Assembly (NCBI RefSeq): GCF_008630535.1
Contig: NZ_VWPH01000017.1
Coordinates: 62,001-126,000 of the forward strand
Origin: Saccharopolyspora hirsuta
GTDB taxonomy: Bacteria > Actinomycetota > Actinomycetes > Mycobacteriales > Pseudonocardiaceae
Length of the DNA stretch: 64,000 nucleotides
Direction: 5' to 3'
This document shows, one piece after another, positions 16,844-26,687 of the stretch. Under the pieces are notes generated by a model that was given only the letters and a program-made list of their open reading frames with translations, did no database searches and was not told where the DNA came from. The position numbers and the translations under genes were made by a program. Positions within the stretch are counted from its first letter, which is position 1. The number at the start of each line of letters is the position of its first letter.

Positions 16844-16992
16844 ACCACCGGCACCCTGTTCCAGCATGTGGACGCACCTGTTCCACCAGTTAGGCTAATC
16901 CCTCGCGACTGGGCGTTGGGGCCGCGCACGCGGCCGAGCCGCGCCTGCGCGCACCTTCGCCGCGCACGATCGTTCGACGCGAAGGGGAAGCA

Positions 16993-18453
16993 GTGTCCAC
17001 GCAACCAGTGGCCGGTGGGGAGCAGGTGCTCATCCGCTCGGCTCGGGACGTCACCGAACTGGTCAACTCGGGTGCCGCGCGGGGCAGCCACGCGAAGATG
17101 ATCGTGCTGCTGGCGCTCGGCGGCATCTTCCTCGACGCCTACGACCTGACCTCGCTGGCCTACGGCATCACCGACATCAAGCAGCAGTTCGGGCTGTCCC
17201 CGGCCGGGGCGGGCGCGGTCACCGCCTCGATCAGCGTCGGCGCGATCTTCGGCGCCTGGCTCGGCGGCATCCTGGTGGACCGGCTCGGCCGCTACCGGGT
17301 GTTCATGGCCGACATGCTGTTCTTCGTGGTCTCCGCGCTCGGCTGCGCGCTCGCGCCGAACATGGAGGTCCTGATCCTCTTCCGGTTCCTGATGGGCTTC
17401 GGCGTCGGCATGGACATCCCGGTGGCCATGGCCTTCCTGGCCGAGTTCTCCCGGCTGAAGGGCAAGGGCAGCAAGGGTTCCCGCACCGCCGCCTGGTCGC
17501 CCGCCTGGTACGTGGCCACCAGCGCCTGCTACCTGGTGATCATGGGGCTGTACTTCGCGCTGCCCGAGCAGCACCACGACCTGCTGTGGCGGTTCACCGT
17601 CGGCTTCGGCGCGGTCCCGGCGATCGTGATCCTGCTGGTGCGCAACAAGTACATGAACGAGTCGCCGTCCTGGGCGGCGAACCAGGGCGACCTGGAGCGG
17701 GCCGCGCAGATCCTGCGCAAGTCCTACGGGGTCAACGCGGTGGTGGCCCCGGACGCCGAGGTGGTCGAGAAGCAGGCCGAGCGCCGCGGGCTGCGCGACT
17801 TCGCGAGGCTGTTCGAGCCGCGCTACCGCGGCCGCACGATCCAGGCGCTGACCATCGGCCTGGCCCAGACCTTCGGCTACAACGCGGTCGCCTACGGCCT
17901 GCCGATCATCATCACCAGCATCCTCGCCCAGGGCGCGCTGAACACCATCACCGCATCGCTGGTGCTCAACCTGGTCTTCGCGGTCACCGGCGGGCTGCTC
18001 GGCATCCGGCTGGCGAACCGGACCGGCGCCTGGAAGATGACCTTCCTGGGCTTCGCGGTGCAGCTGACCTCGCTGGTCGTGCTGGCGCTGATCGGCAAGC
18101 CCTCGGCCACCGCGTACGTGCTGTTCGCGATCTTCGCGCTGGGCGCGTTCATGTTCGCCCAGGCCTCCGGGCCGGGTGCGCACTTCATGAGCTTCGCCTC
18201 GCTGAGCTACCCGACGAACATGCGCGGCACCGGCATCGGCTTCAACCAGGGCACCCTGCGCGTCGGCTCCACCCTGGCGCTGTTCTTCTTCCCGGTGCTC
18301 AGCGCCGCCCTCGGCAGCGGCGTGTTCTGGGTGATCGCGCTGGCCCCGCTGATGGGCCTGGTGGCCCTGCTGGCCAAGCGCTGGGAGCCGGTCGGCTACG
18401 ACGCCGACGCGGTCGAGGCGGAGTGGCAGCGCGAGAAGCAGGCGGCCAGCTAG
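16993..18453 (+). CDS. MFS transporter (metabolite/sugar:H+ symporter type)
   Basis: A 486-residue protein with about 12 hydrophobic segments. The N-terminal region shows FLDAYDLTSLAYG, typical of the aromatic-acid/metabolite symporter branch. The loop 2-3 motif is GGILVDRLGRYRVF, and RFLMGFGVGMDIPVAMAF is the sugar-porter-like TM4-TM5 region. A long central cytoplasmic loop separates the two halves. The substrate is unknown. It starts at GTG 16993 after a 256-bp gap that holds the inverted repeat at 16796. Confidence 0.87.
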   Translation: MSTQPVAGGEQVLIRSARDVTELVNSGAARGSHAKMIVLLALGGIFLDAYDLTSLAYGITDIKQQFGLSPAGAGAVTASISVGAIFGAWLGGILVDRLGRYRVFMADMLFFVVSALGCALAPNMEVLILFRFLMGFGVGMDIPVAMAFLAEFSRLKGKGSKGSRTAAWSPAWYVATSACYLVIMGLYFALPEQHHDLLWRFTVGFGAVPAIVILLVRNKYMNESPSWAANQGDLERAAQILRKSYGVNAVVAPDAEVVEKQAERRGLRDFARLFEPRYRGRTIQALTIGLAQTFGYNAVAYGLPIIITSILAQGALNTITASLVLNLVFAVTGGLLGIRLANRTGAWKMTFLGFAVQLTSLVVLALIGKPSATAYVLFAIFALGAFMFAQASGPGAHFMSFASLSYPTNMRGTGIGFNQGTLRVGSTLALFFFPVLSAALGSGVFWVIALAPLMGLVALLAKRWEPVGYDADAVEAEWQREKQAAS

Positions 18454-18563
18454 CTCGGCCGCTCCCGCGTCGCACCGGGGCGGAGTCCAGTCCGTGATGG
18501 TGTTGACGTGGTGGGTCGCGTCGGAACAAGATCGCCGGGACCGGCGGAGGAACGGAGCGGCTC

Positions 18564-19037
18564 ATGTCTCGGCGCGGCCAGATCACCATGTCCGACGAGG
18601 AGATCGTCGAGTTCGTCGACCAGCGGCGGGTCGTGGTGCTGGCCACGGTGAAGGCCGACGGGCGACCGCACCTGGTGCCGATGTGGTTCGTCCACGACGG
18701 GCCGGTGATCGAGGTGTGGTCCTACGCGCGCTCGCAGAAGACGCTGAACCTGCGCCGCGACCCGCGCGCCACGCTGCTGCTGGAGACCGGGACCGAGTAC
18801 GCCGAGCTGCGCGGGGTGTCGCTGGAGTGCGACGTGGAGCTGCTCGAGTCGGCCGAGGACGTGGAGCGGATCGGGCTGGGGCTGGCCGTGCGCTACGGCA
18901 CGGCGTCCCCGCTGAACTTCCGCGACGAGCAGGCCCGCGCCGCCCTGCGGGCGAAGGCCGCCAAGCGGGTCGGCCTGCGGTTCACCCCGACCCGCGCGAT
19001 CAGCTGGGACCACCGCAAGCTCGGCGGCGGCTACTGA
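18564..19037 (+). CDS. PPOX-class F420-dependent oxidoreductase
   Basis: 157 residues of the split-beta-barrel flavin/F420-binding fold. RVVVLATVKADGRPHLVPMWFVHDG is the family's N-terminal strand pair, followed by TLNLRRDPRATLLLETG and the C-terminal RFTPTRAISWDHRKLGG. Related mycobacterial proteins bind F420 and reduce quinones, biliverdin or similar molecules; the substrate here is open. It is a second member of this superfamily in the window (compare 1-264). Confidence 0.88.
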   Translation: MSRRGQITMSDEEIVEFVDQRRVVVLATVKADGRPHLVPMWFVHDGPVIEVWSYARSQKTLNLRRDPRATLLLETGTEYAELRGVSLECDVELLESAEDVERIGLGLAVRYGTASPLNFRDEQARAALRAKAAKRVGLRFTPTRAISWDHRKLGGGY

Positions 19038-20507
<1,470 letters not shown>

Positions 20508-20524
20508 ACGACGGCTGCTCGAAC

Positions 20525-20557
20525 GGGCCCCGGAAACCCACGCGGTTCCCGGGGCCC
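20525..20557 (+). terminator. Terminator hairpin after aroG
   Basis: GGGCCCCGGAAACC (20525-20538) pairs with GGTTCCCGGGGCCC (20544-20557) with one mismatch, then TTCTGCT. It lies between the convergent aroG and racemase genes. Confidence 0.82.
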
Positions 20558-20577
20558 TTCTGCTGCGGACCGGTTCC

Positions 20578-21270
20578 TCAGCCGAGCGCGAGGTCGAGGG
20601 CGTGCTCGACGTGCAGGCGGGTGGAGTCGAACAGCGGCAGCGGGCTGTCCTGCTGGCCGACCAGCAGCGTGATCTCCGTGCAGCCCAGGACCACCGCCTC
20701 GGCGCCACGGTCAGCGAGCTCCCGGATCACCCGGACGTACTGCTCGCGCGAGCTGTCCTCGACGCGGCCGCGGGTCAACTCGCGGTAGATGACGTCGTGC
20801 ACCAGGGTGCGGTCGGGTTCGGTCGGCACCACGACCTCGATGCCGTGCCGGTCGCGCATCCTGGCCCGGTAGAAGTCGAGCTCCATCGTGTGGCGGGTGC
20901 CCAGCAGCCCGACCTTCTCGCACCCGGAGGCCGCGATCCGCTGCGCGGCGGCGTCCACGATGTGCACGAACGGCACGTCGACGGCTTCTTCGACGGCCTC
21001 CGCGACCTGGTGCATGGTGTTGGTGCAGAGCACGATCAGATCGGCTCCGGCCTGCTGCACCCGCCGGGCGGCGTCGGCCAGGAACGAGCCCGCTCGCGAC
21101 CACGCCCCGGCCTCCTGCATGGCGACGACTTCGGCGAAGTCGACGCTGAGCAGCACGCTCGGCACCGTGCGGTGCCCGCCGAGCCGGTGGCGGCTCCCCT
21201 CGTTGAGCAGTCGGTAGTACTCGGCCGAGGATTCCCAGCTCATCCCGCCGAGCATCCCGATGGTCCGCAT
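20578..21270 (-). CDS. Aspartate/glutamate racemase family protein
   Basis: A 230-residue cofactor-independent racemase. The two catalytic cysteines are visible in LIVLCTNTMH and VVLGCTEI, and the start IGMLGGMSWESSAEYYR is typical of amino-acid racemases of the YgeA/RacX branch. It probably interconverts D- and L- forms of Asp, Glu or a broader set. It is divergent from a LysR regulator with a likely shared operator (21350-21366), which suggests that the regulator controls it. Confidence 0.9.
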   Translation of the reverse strand: MRTIGMLGGMSWESSAEYYRLLNEGSRHRLGGHRTVPSVLLSVDFAEVVAMQEAGAWSRAGSFLADAARRVQQAGADLIVLCTNTMHQVAEAVEEAVDVPFVHIVDAAAQRIAASGCEKVGLLGTRHTMELDFYRARMRDRHGIEVVVPTEPDRTLVHDVIYRELTRGRVEDSSREQYVRVIRELADRGAEAVVLGCTEITLLVGQQDSPLPLFDSTRLHVEHALDLALG

Positions 21271-21349
21271 GCGCCCTCCTTGCCGTGCAGCGGTCGAACG
21301 ATCTCGTCAAGCCTCGGCGGATGTCGGAGCTGGCGGTAGCCGGGTCTTG

Positions 21350-21366
21350 CTTGGCACCGGCCCAAG
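21350..21366. promoter_or_regulatory. Candidate LysR-type operator between racemase and lysR
   Basis: CTTGG-n7-CCAAG is an inverted repeat that contains a T-n11-A core, the general LysR box. It lies 14 bases before the LysR start and 80 bases before the racemase start. A second CCAAG/CTTGG dyad overlaps it (21362-21376). Confidence 0.5.
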
Positions 21367-21379
21367 GGAGACTTGGGGG

Positions 21380-22279
21380 GTGGACGCGCAGCGCTTGATG
21401 GTGTTCCGGGAGATCGCACAGGCCGGTTCGCTCGGCGCGGCGGCGCGCGCGCTCGGCTGGACCCAACCGGCGGTCAGCCAGCACCTGCGTCGGCTGGAAC
21501 GGCAGGTGGGCACCGCGCTGGTGCTGCGCCATCCGCGCGGGGTGCGGCTCACCGAAGCGGGGCAGGTGCTCGCCCGGCACGCCGAGGCGATCGCGGCCCG
21601 GTTGCGCGCAGCGGAGGAGGACCTGGCCGAGCTGGTCGAGCTGCGGACCGGCACGCTGCGGCTGGCCGCGTTCCCGTCGGCCTCGCCGACCCTGGTCCCA
21701 GCAGCCCTCACCGCGTTGCGCGCGGAGCACCCCGGCCTGACCGTGCGGCTGCACGAAGCCGAGCCACCGGCCGCGATCCGGCTGGTGTCCACCGGTGGCG
21801 CCGAACTGGCGATGGTCTTCACCCACAGCGCCCCGGAGCACGATCCGGACCTGGTCTGGCTGCCGCTCGGGACGGAACAGCTCCGCGTCGTCCTGCCCGT
21901 CGACGGCCCGCACCGAGCCGCTGCGGTGGAGCTGACGGCGCTGCGCGACGAGCGGTGGATCGGCGGGTGCGAATCGTGCACCGCGCACCTCGTCGACACG
22001 TGCCGGGCGGCCGGTTTCGACCCGGAGATCCACCACGACACGGACGACTACGTGGTCGCACAGGCGTTGGTGGCGGCCGGGCTGGGCGTGGCGCTGCTGC
22101 CGCAGCTCGCGCTGACCGCGTTCCAAGACCCCGGGGTCCGGGTTGCCTCCGTGACGCCGGAGCAGCACCGATCCCTGTTCCTGGTGCACCACCGGGATCT
22201 GTCCGGGGTGACTGCGGTCGAGGCCGCTATCGGCGCGCTGCGAGCGGTGTCCGCGACAGTCGGCCGAACGCCTCGCTGA
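21380..22279 (+). CDS. LysR-family transcriptional regulator
   Basis: About 299 residues. An N-terminal winged HTH (residues 1-62: FREIAQAGSLGAAARALGWTQPAVSQHLRRLER) is followed by a periplasmic-binding-like effector domain. The GTG at 21380 has GGGAG 9 nt upstream. The frame is open 40 codons further up, but those residues look non-coding. It is divergent from the Asp/Glu racemase. The 3' end overlaps the end of the convergent mannosyltransferase gene by 53 bases. Confidence 0.9.
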   Translation: MDAQRLMVFREIAQAGSLGAAARALGWTQPAVSQHLRRLERQVGTALVLRHPRGVRLTEAGQVLARHAEAIAARLRAAEEDLAELVELRTGTLRLAAFPSASPTLVPAALTALRAEHPGLTVRLHEAEPPAAIRLVSTGGAELAMVFTHSAPEHDPDLVWLPLGTEQLRVVLPVDGPHRAAAVELTALRDERWIGGCESCTAHLVDTCRAAGFDPEIHHDTDDYVVAQALVAAGLGVALLPQLALTAFQDPGVRVASVTPEQHRSLFLVHHRDLSGVTAVEAAIGALRAVSATVGRTPR

Positions 22280-23786
22280 GGCCCAGCGGGTCGTAGCGGA
22301 CCAGGGAGAGCGCGCCGAGGACCGCGGCGCCGATGCCCACCGCGACGAACGGCCAGTTGTACATGGCCTGCTCGCCGTCCGGGTAGTACGCCAGGACCAG
22401 GGCGATCGACGCTCCGACCACGTACGACAGGGCTCGCGGGGTCCAGGCGAACGCCGCGCCCAGCGCGAGGCCCCAGGTCGTGTACCAGGGCAGCAGGACC
22501 GGGGACAGGAAGGCACCGAAGCACAGGACGATCGCTGCTCGGCGCACCGCTTCGGGGCCGCCCTCGCGCGCCCGCCACCAGTTCCAGACCAGGATCGCCA
22601 CCAGCAGGAACGAGCCGAGGGTGCGGGTGGTGCCCACGAACGGCCAGATGTTGGTCTCGCCGAACAGCGAGACCAGGCTGTGCACCGCCTGCCCCACGGC
22701 GGTCGGCGCGGACAGGTAGTTGACGATCATGCCCGGTGCCGACAGCGCCGACAGCCAGCCGAAACCGACCTTGGCCAGCAGGGTGCACGCGCCGAAGACC
22801 ACCGCGAAGATCCCGACCGCGGGGAACACCGCGCGCAGGAACCGCCGCCACAGCGGGCCGGTCAGCCGGGACGCCCAGATCCACACCAGGAACGGCAGCG
22901 CCAGCCCGGCGGTGGCCTTGATCGCCATCGCCGCCGAGGCCAGCGCGATCCCGCTGACGTGGCGGCCCTCCAGCACCAGCAGCGTGCCGACCGACAGCAG
23001 CCCGATCATCAGCATGTCGTTGTGCGGGCCGCCCACCAGGTGCACCACCGTCATCGGGCTGGCCGCGACCAGCCACAGCGCGACCGGCAGCCGACCGCCG
23101 AGGTGGCGCACCAGGCCGGGCAGCGCGCAGATCAGCATCACCAGACCGCCCAGCAGCACCAGGCGCATCACGACGACGCTGGCGATGATGTCGTGCCCGG
23201 CCAGCAGGATCACGCCCTTGGCCACGCTCATGAACAGCGGCCCGTACGGCGCGGGCGTGGTCTGCCAGGTCGGGTGCACGTTCTCCGGGATCGGGCCGGT
23301 GAGCGCGGACGGGCCGACGCCGTAGGGGTCGAGGCCGTGCAGCGCGAGCAGCCCCTGTCCCAGGTAGCTGTAGACGTCGCGGGTGAACAGCGGCGGGGCG
23401 ACGAGCATCGGCGCCAGCCAGGCGACCGTCGCCCACAGCACGCCGCGGGAGGTCACCAGGTGTGCCAGCACGCCGCGGCCGAGCCGCACCCACGCCCACA
23501 CCAGCAGCGCGAACCCGAGGTAGACGACGGTGACCGCGACGTCGCGGCCGTGCCCGTAGCGCAGCACCGACAGCGGGCCGGTGCCCAGGACCGGGTCGTG
23601 CACGAGGGTTCCACCGGCCCCGAAGGAACCGATCAGCAGCAGCACCGAGCCGATCGCGCCCAGTGCGATGGTGCGCAAGGGCAGCGGGCGGCTCTCGCGC
23701 CGTCCGCCGCTGGCCTGGTCGGCTGTCGTGTTGTTGGTCCGCTCGGACCAGTCGGGTGCCGACTCGGTGGAAACACTCGGGGGCAT
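22227..23786 (-). CDS. Alpha-(1->6)-mannopyranosyltransferase, MptA/MptB type
   Basis: A 519-residue polytopic protein with about 12-13 hydrophobic segments. Family marks of GT-C polyprenol-phosphate-mannose transferases are the first-loop PLFTRDVYSYLGQGLLALHGLDPYGVGP with acidic residues and the NxHP/PYGPLF region. These enzymes extend the alpha-1,6-mannan core of lipomannan at the outer membrane face. The Mtb ortholog by position is Rv2174 (mptA). It lies 158 bp downstream of the PknL-like kinase on the same strand. Confidence 0.85.
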   Translation of the reverse strand: MPPSVSTESAPDWSERTNNTTADQASGGRRESRPLPLRTIALGAIGSVLLLIGSFGAGGTLVHDPVLGTGPLSVLRYGHGRDVAVTVVYLGFALLVWAWVRLGRGVLAHLVTSRGVLWATVAWLAPMLVAPPLFTRDVYSYLGQGLLALHGLDPYGVGPSALTGPIPENVHPTWQTTPAPYGPLFMSVAKGVILLAGHDIIASVVVMRLVLLGGLVMLICALPGLVRHLGGRLPVALWLVAASPMTVVHLVGGPHNDMLMIGLLSVGTLLVLEGRHVSGIALASAAMAIKATAGLALPFLVWIWASRLTGPLWRRFLRAVFPAVGIFAVVFGACTLLAKVGFGWLSALSAPGMIVNYLSAPTAVGQAVHSLVSLFGETNIWPFVGTTRTLGSFLLVAILVWNWWRAREGGPEAVRRAAIVLCFGAFLSPVLLPWYTTWGLALGAAFAWTPRALSYVVGASIALVLAYYPDGEQAMYNWPFVAVGIGAAVLGALSLVRYDPLGLSEAFGRLSRTPLAARR

Positions 23787-23944
23787 CGTGCCCCCAATAT
23801 TTCCACAACCGCCCCTCGCGCCACCTGTGACCAGGAGAGATCCGCCGCGCAGCCACCGATCGGGTGAGCTCCGGCGGCCCAGTAGCCGCAGGTAGATCCC
23901 ACATCGGGAAAACGTTACGCAACCCGATGGAGATCAGGATCACA

Positions 23945-25930
23945 TCAGAACGCCGTGACGTGGATCGTGCTGCCGGGTTGCACGCGCGCCCCGCCGAACG
24001 GGTACTGGGTCAGGATCGTCATGCCCTCCCGGTGGAAGAGGGCGCTGACCTCGAGCTGCAGCCCCAGCTCCTGGGCCTGCCGCTGGGCGTCCTCGACGGT
24101 GCCCCCGGTGAAGCTGGGCACCGTCACCGCGTTCGACACCAGCACCCCGACCCGCGGCCTGCCGACCAGCCGGACCTCGGTGCCGGTCTCCGGATCGGTG
24201 CGGATGACGTGCCCGGCATCGACGTCGGAGTTGAACTCCTGCCCCAGGTCGTAGGGCTCGAACCCGGCGTTGCTCAGGGTGGCGAAGGCGTCGTCGCGGC
24301 TCATCCCGCGCACGTCGGGCACCGGGACCGGCGGCGGCCCCTTGCTGACGATCAGCGTCACCTCGCCGCTGATGTTCACCGGGGTGCCCGGCGCCGGGTC
24401 GACGCTGATGACCCGCCCCTCCGGCACGCTGGTGTGGAACTGGTCGGCGGACTCGTCGTGCTTGGGCTGCAGCTTCGCGTTGCGGATGATGCTCTCGGCC
24501 TCGGCCAGCGGGGTGCCCTCGGCGATGTTCGGCACCTTCGGCTTGCCCAGCGACACCACCAGGTCGACGGTGCTGCCGGTGCGCACCTGCGCGCCCTCGC
24601 CGGGGTTGGAGCTGATCACGATGCCTTCCGGCACCGCGTTGTCGTGCTCCCGGGTCACGTTGCCGGTCAGGTCGGCGGTGGTGAGCGCCTGCTGCGCGGT
24701 CGCCTCCGTCTCGCCGGCGAGCTTGGGCACTTTCACGTAGCTGCCCATGCCCAGCCAGAACGCCGCACCGCCCACCAGGGCGGCCAGCACGAGGACGATC
24801 GCGGTCCACACCGCGACGGTCCGCCGTCCCCGCTGGCGCTCGCGGACCGGTCCGGCCGGGACCGGCGCCATCTCCTGCGTGTAGTCGTCGTCGCCGGTGG
24901 CCGGGCGCAGCATCGCCCGGGTCCGCTGCGGCGGCGCGGGCGGCGGCGGCGCGTCCTGGACGGCCGGGATCTGCGCGGTCGGCGGGTCGTCGCTGATGGC
25001 GGGCATCAGGGTGGTGCTCTCGGCGGACTCCGGGACCGGCACCGGGACCAGCGAGATGCCGAGCTCGGCGCGCGCCCGCTGCACCTCGGCGAGGAACGCC
25101 TCGGCGCTCTGCGGGCGCTGCGCCGGGTCGCGGCGGGTGGCGCGCACCACCAGGTCGTTGATGGCCGGTGGGAGGTCGGGGACCAGCTCGACCGGCGGCG
25201 GCACGTCGTCGTTGACGTGCCGGTAGGCCACCGAGAGCGCAGTGTCGCCGACGTAGGGCGGCCGACCGGTGAGCATCTCGTAGAGCACGATCCCGGCCGC
25301 GTAGACGTCCGTGCGCGCGTCGGCGGCACCGGTGGTGACCTGCTCGGGGGAGAGGTAGGCGACGGTGCCGAGGATGACGCTGCCGCTGGTCGTCCCGGCC
25401 TCGGCGGCCGCGCGGACCAGCCCGAAGTCGGCGACCTTGACCGAGCCGTCGGTGCCGATCAGCACGTTCTCTGGCTTGACGTCGCGGTGCACCATCTCCG
25501 CCCGGTGCGCGGCCTCCAGCGCGGAGAGCACCGGCTCGACGACGCTCAGCGCCATCGCCAGCGGCAGCCGCCCGCCCCGGTCCATGATCAGGTCGCGCAG
25601 CGTGCAGCCCTCGACCAGCTGCATCACCAGGAAGACGTGGTCCTCGTCGGCACCGTGGTCCACGCCCTGGTCGTAGACGGCCACGATGTCGGGGTGGTGC
25701 AGCTTCGCCGCGGCCCGGGCCTCGCGCTCGAAGCGCTCCACGAAGGACCGGTCGCCGGAGTACTGCGCGTCCATGACCTTGATCGCCACCGGGCGGTCCA
25801 GCCGGGTGTCCAGGCCCCGGTAGACGGTGGACATGCCACCGCGGGCGATCAGCGCGTCGACCCGGTACCGGCGTTCGAGCATGGCTCCGACGAGGCTCGC
25901 GCCGCGTCCTCGCCGTGTCTCAGAAGTCAT
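23945..25930 (-). CDS. PknL-like serine/threonine protein kinase with four PASTA repeats
   Basis: A 661-residue transmembrane kinase. The kinase domain spans about residues 20-285: a glycine loop (IARGGMSTVY, lacking the first Gly), Lys 51, HRDVKPEN (148-154) and DFG (168-170). A Pro/acidic juxtamembrane linker follows, then one TM helix at about 374-396 and four external PASTA repeats that sense peptidoglycan or muropeptides. Divergence from an Rv2175c-like gene and proximity to the MptA-type gene point to PknL; M. tuberculosis PknL lacks PASTA repeats. ATG 25930 is chosen over an upstream TTG. Confidence 0.92.
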   Translation of the reverse strand: MTSETRRGRGASLVGAMLERRYRVDALIARGGMSTVYRGLDTRLDRPVAIKVMDAQYSGDRSFVERFEREARAAAKLHHPDIVAVYDQGVDHGADEDHVFLVMQLVEGCTLRDLIMDRGGRLPLAMALSVVEPVLSALEAAHRAEMVHRDVKPENVLIGTDGSVKVADFGLVRAAAEAGTTSGSVILGTVAYLSPEQVTTGAADARTDVYAAGIVLYEMLTGRPPYVGDTALSVAYRHVNDDVPPPVELVPDLPPAINDLVVRATRRDPAQRPQSAEAFLAEVQRARAELGISLVPVPVPESAESTTLMPAISDDPPTAQIPAVQDAPPPPAPPQRTRAMLRPATGDDDYTQEMAPVPAGPVRERQRGRRTVAVWTAIVLVLAALVGGAAFWLGMGSYVKVPKLAGETEATAQQALTTADLTGNVTREHDNAVPEGIVISSNPGEGAQVRTGSTVDLVVSLGKPKVPNIAEGTPLAEAESIIRNAKLQPKHDESADQFHTSVPEGRVISVDPAPGTPVNISGEVTLIVSKGPPPVPVPDVRGMSRDDAFATLSNAGFEPYDLGQEFNSDVDAGHVIRTDPETGTEVRLVGRPRVGVLVSNAVTVPSFTGGTVEDAQRQAQELGLQLEVSALFHREGMTILTQYPFGGARVQPGSTIHVTAF

Positions 25931-26099
25931 CGTCCGCCAACCGCCGGGTAACCTTTCCAACCCGATTGTGGCAGGTGCGGACGACGCGCCGGTGCCAGGT
26001 GGCGGGATGGGTCATGATCTTGATCGTAGGCCGGGCCGCGACGATCTCCGGCCGGGCGGTGCTCGGCGTCGGACCCCGCGATGTGGCAAGGTGTGCAGC

Positions 26100-26465
26100 G
26101 TGAGTGCGATCCCCGCTGCCCCGGATGTGCTCGCTCCCGATGTGGAGGTCGTTCCGCTGGACGCCGTGGCCGAACGGCTCGGGCGTTCCGTGACCCGGGT
26201 GCACCAACTGATTCGTGATGGACATCTGCTGGCCCTGCGCCGCGACGCCGTGCTCGGCGTGCCCGCCGCGTTCCTCGCCGGCGACGAGATCGTGAAGGGC
26301 CTGCCCGGCACGATCACCCTGCTCCGGGATGCCGGTTACCACGAGGACGAGATCCTCCGCTGGCTGTTCACCCCGGACGACTCGCTGCCGGGAACCCCGA
26401 TCGACGCCCTCCGCGGCGACCGGGGTCGGGAGGTCAAGCGCCGCGCCCAGGCGATGGGCTTCTGA
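26100..26465 (+). CDS. Rv2175c-like DNA-binding protein (winged HTH)
   Basis: About 121 residues. The N-terminal half is an HTH resembling MerR/excisionase types (VPLDAVAERLGRSVTRVHQLIRDGHLLALRRD); the C-terminal half has LPGTITLLRDAGYHEDEILRWLFTPDDSLPGTPIDALR, the conserved Rv2175c tail. Rv2175c is a DNA-binding substrate of PknL in M. tuberculosis, and here too the gene is divergent from the kinase. The GTG at 26100 or 26091 is the start. Confidence 0.85.
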   Translation: MSAIPAAPDVLAPDVEVVPLDAVAERLGRSVTRVHQLIRDGHLLALRRDAVLGVPAAFLAGDEIVKGLPGTITLLRDAGYHEDEILRWLFTPDDSLPGTPIDALRGDRGREVKRRAQAMGF

Positions 26466-26474
26466 GAAGCCTGT

Positions 26475-26635
26475 CCCCGGGCTCGTTCTGCGTGGCGGTG
26501 CCGGTAGCGGAACCTCAGCGCCCGCCTGGACTGCGGGTGCCCAACTTTATGTATGCCAAATACACGGCAGTTGGGCCGTCCTCGCCAGGCGAACGCTGAG
26601 AACCTGCGGCGGTGCGAGCTGCGAGGGCGTCTCAA
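26475..26635 (-). repeat. Interspersed repeat family A, copy 3 (inverted)
   Basis: On the minus strand it carries the right-end block (26480-26540) and the two-tier hairpin. The outer stem is GCCCAACT (26539-26546) with AGTTGGGC (26569-26576); the inner stem is TGTAT (26550-26554) with ATACA (26560-26564). It fills the 222-bp gap between the Rv2175c-like gene and the convergent crtI stop. Confidence 0.85.
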
Positions 26636-26687
26636 GAAAAGAGCCACAAGAGCGGTCGTGAGCGGCGGTGGTCACCGCCATCGCCGC

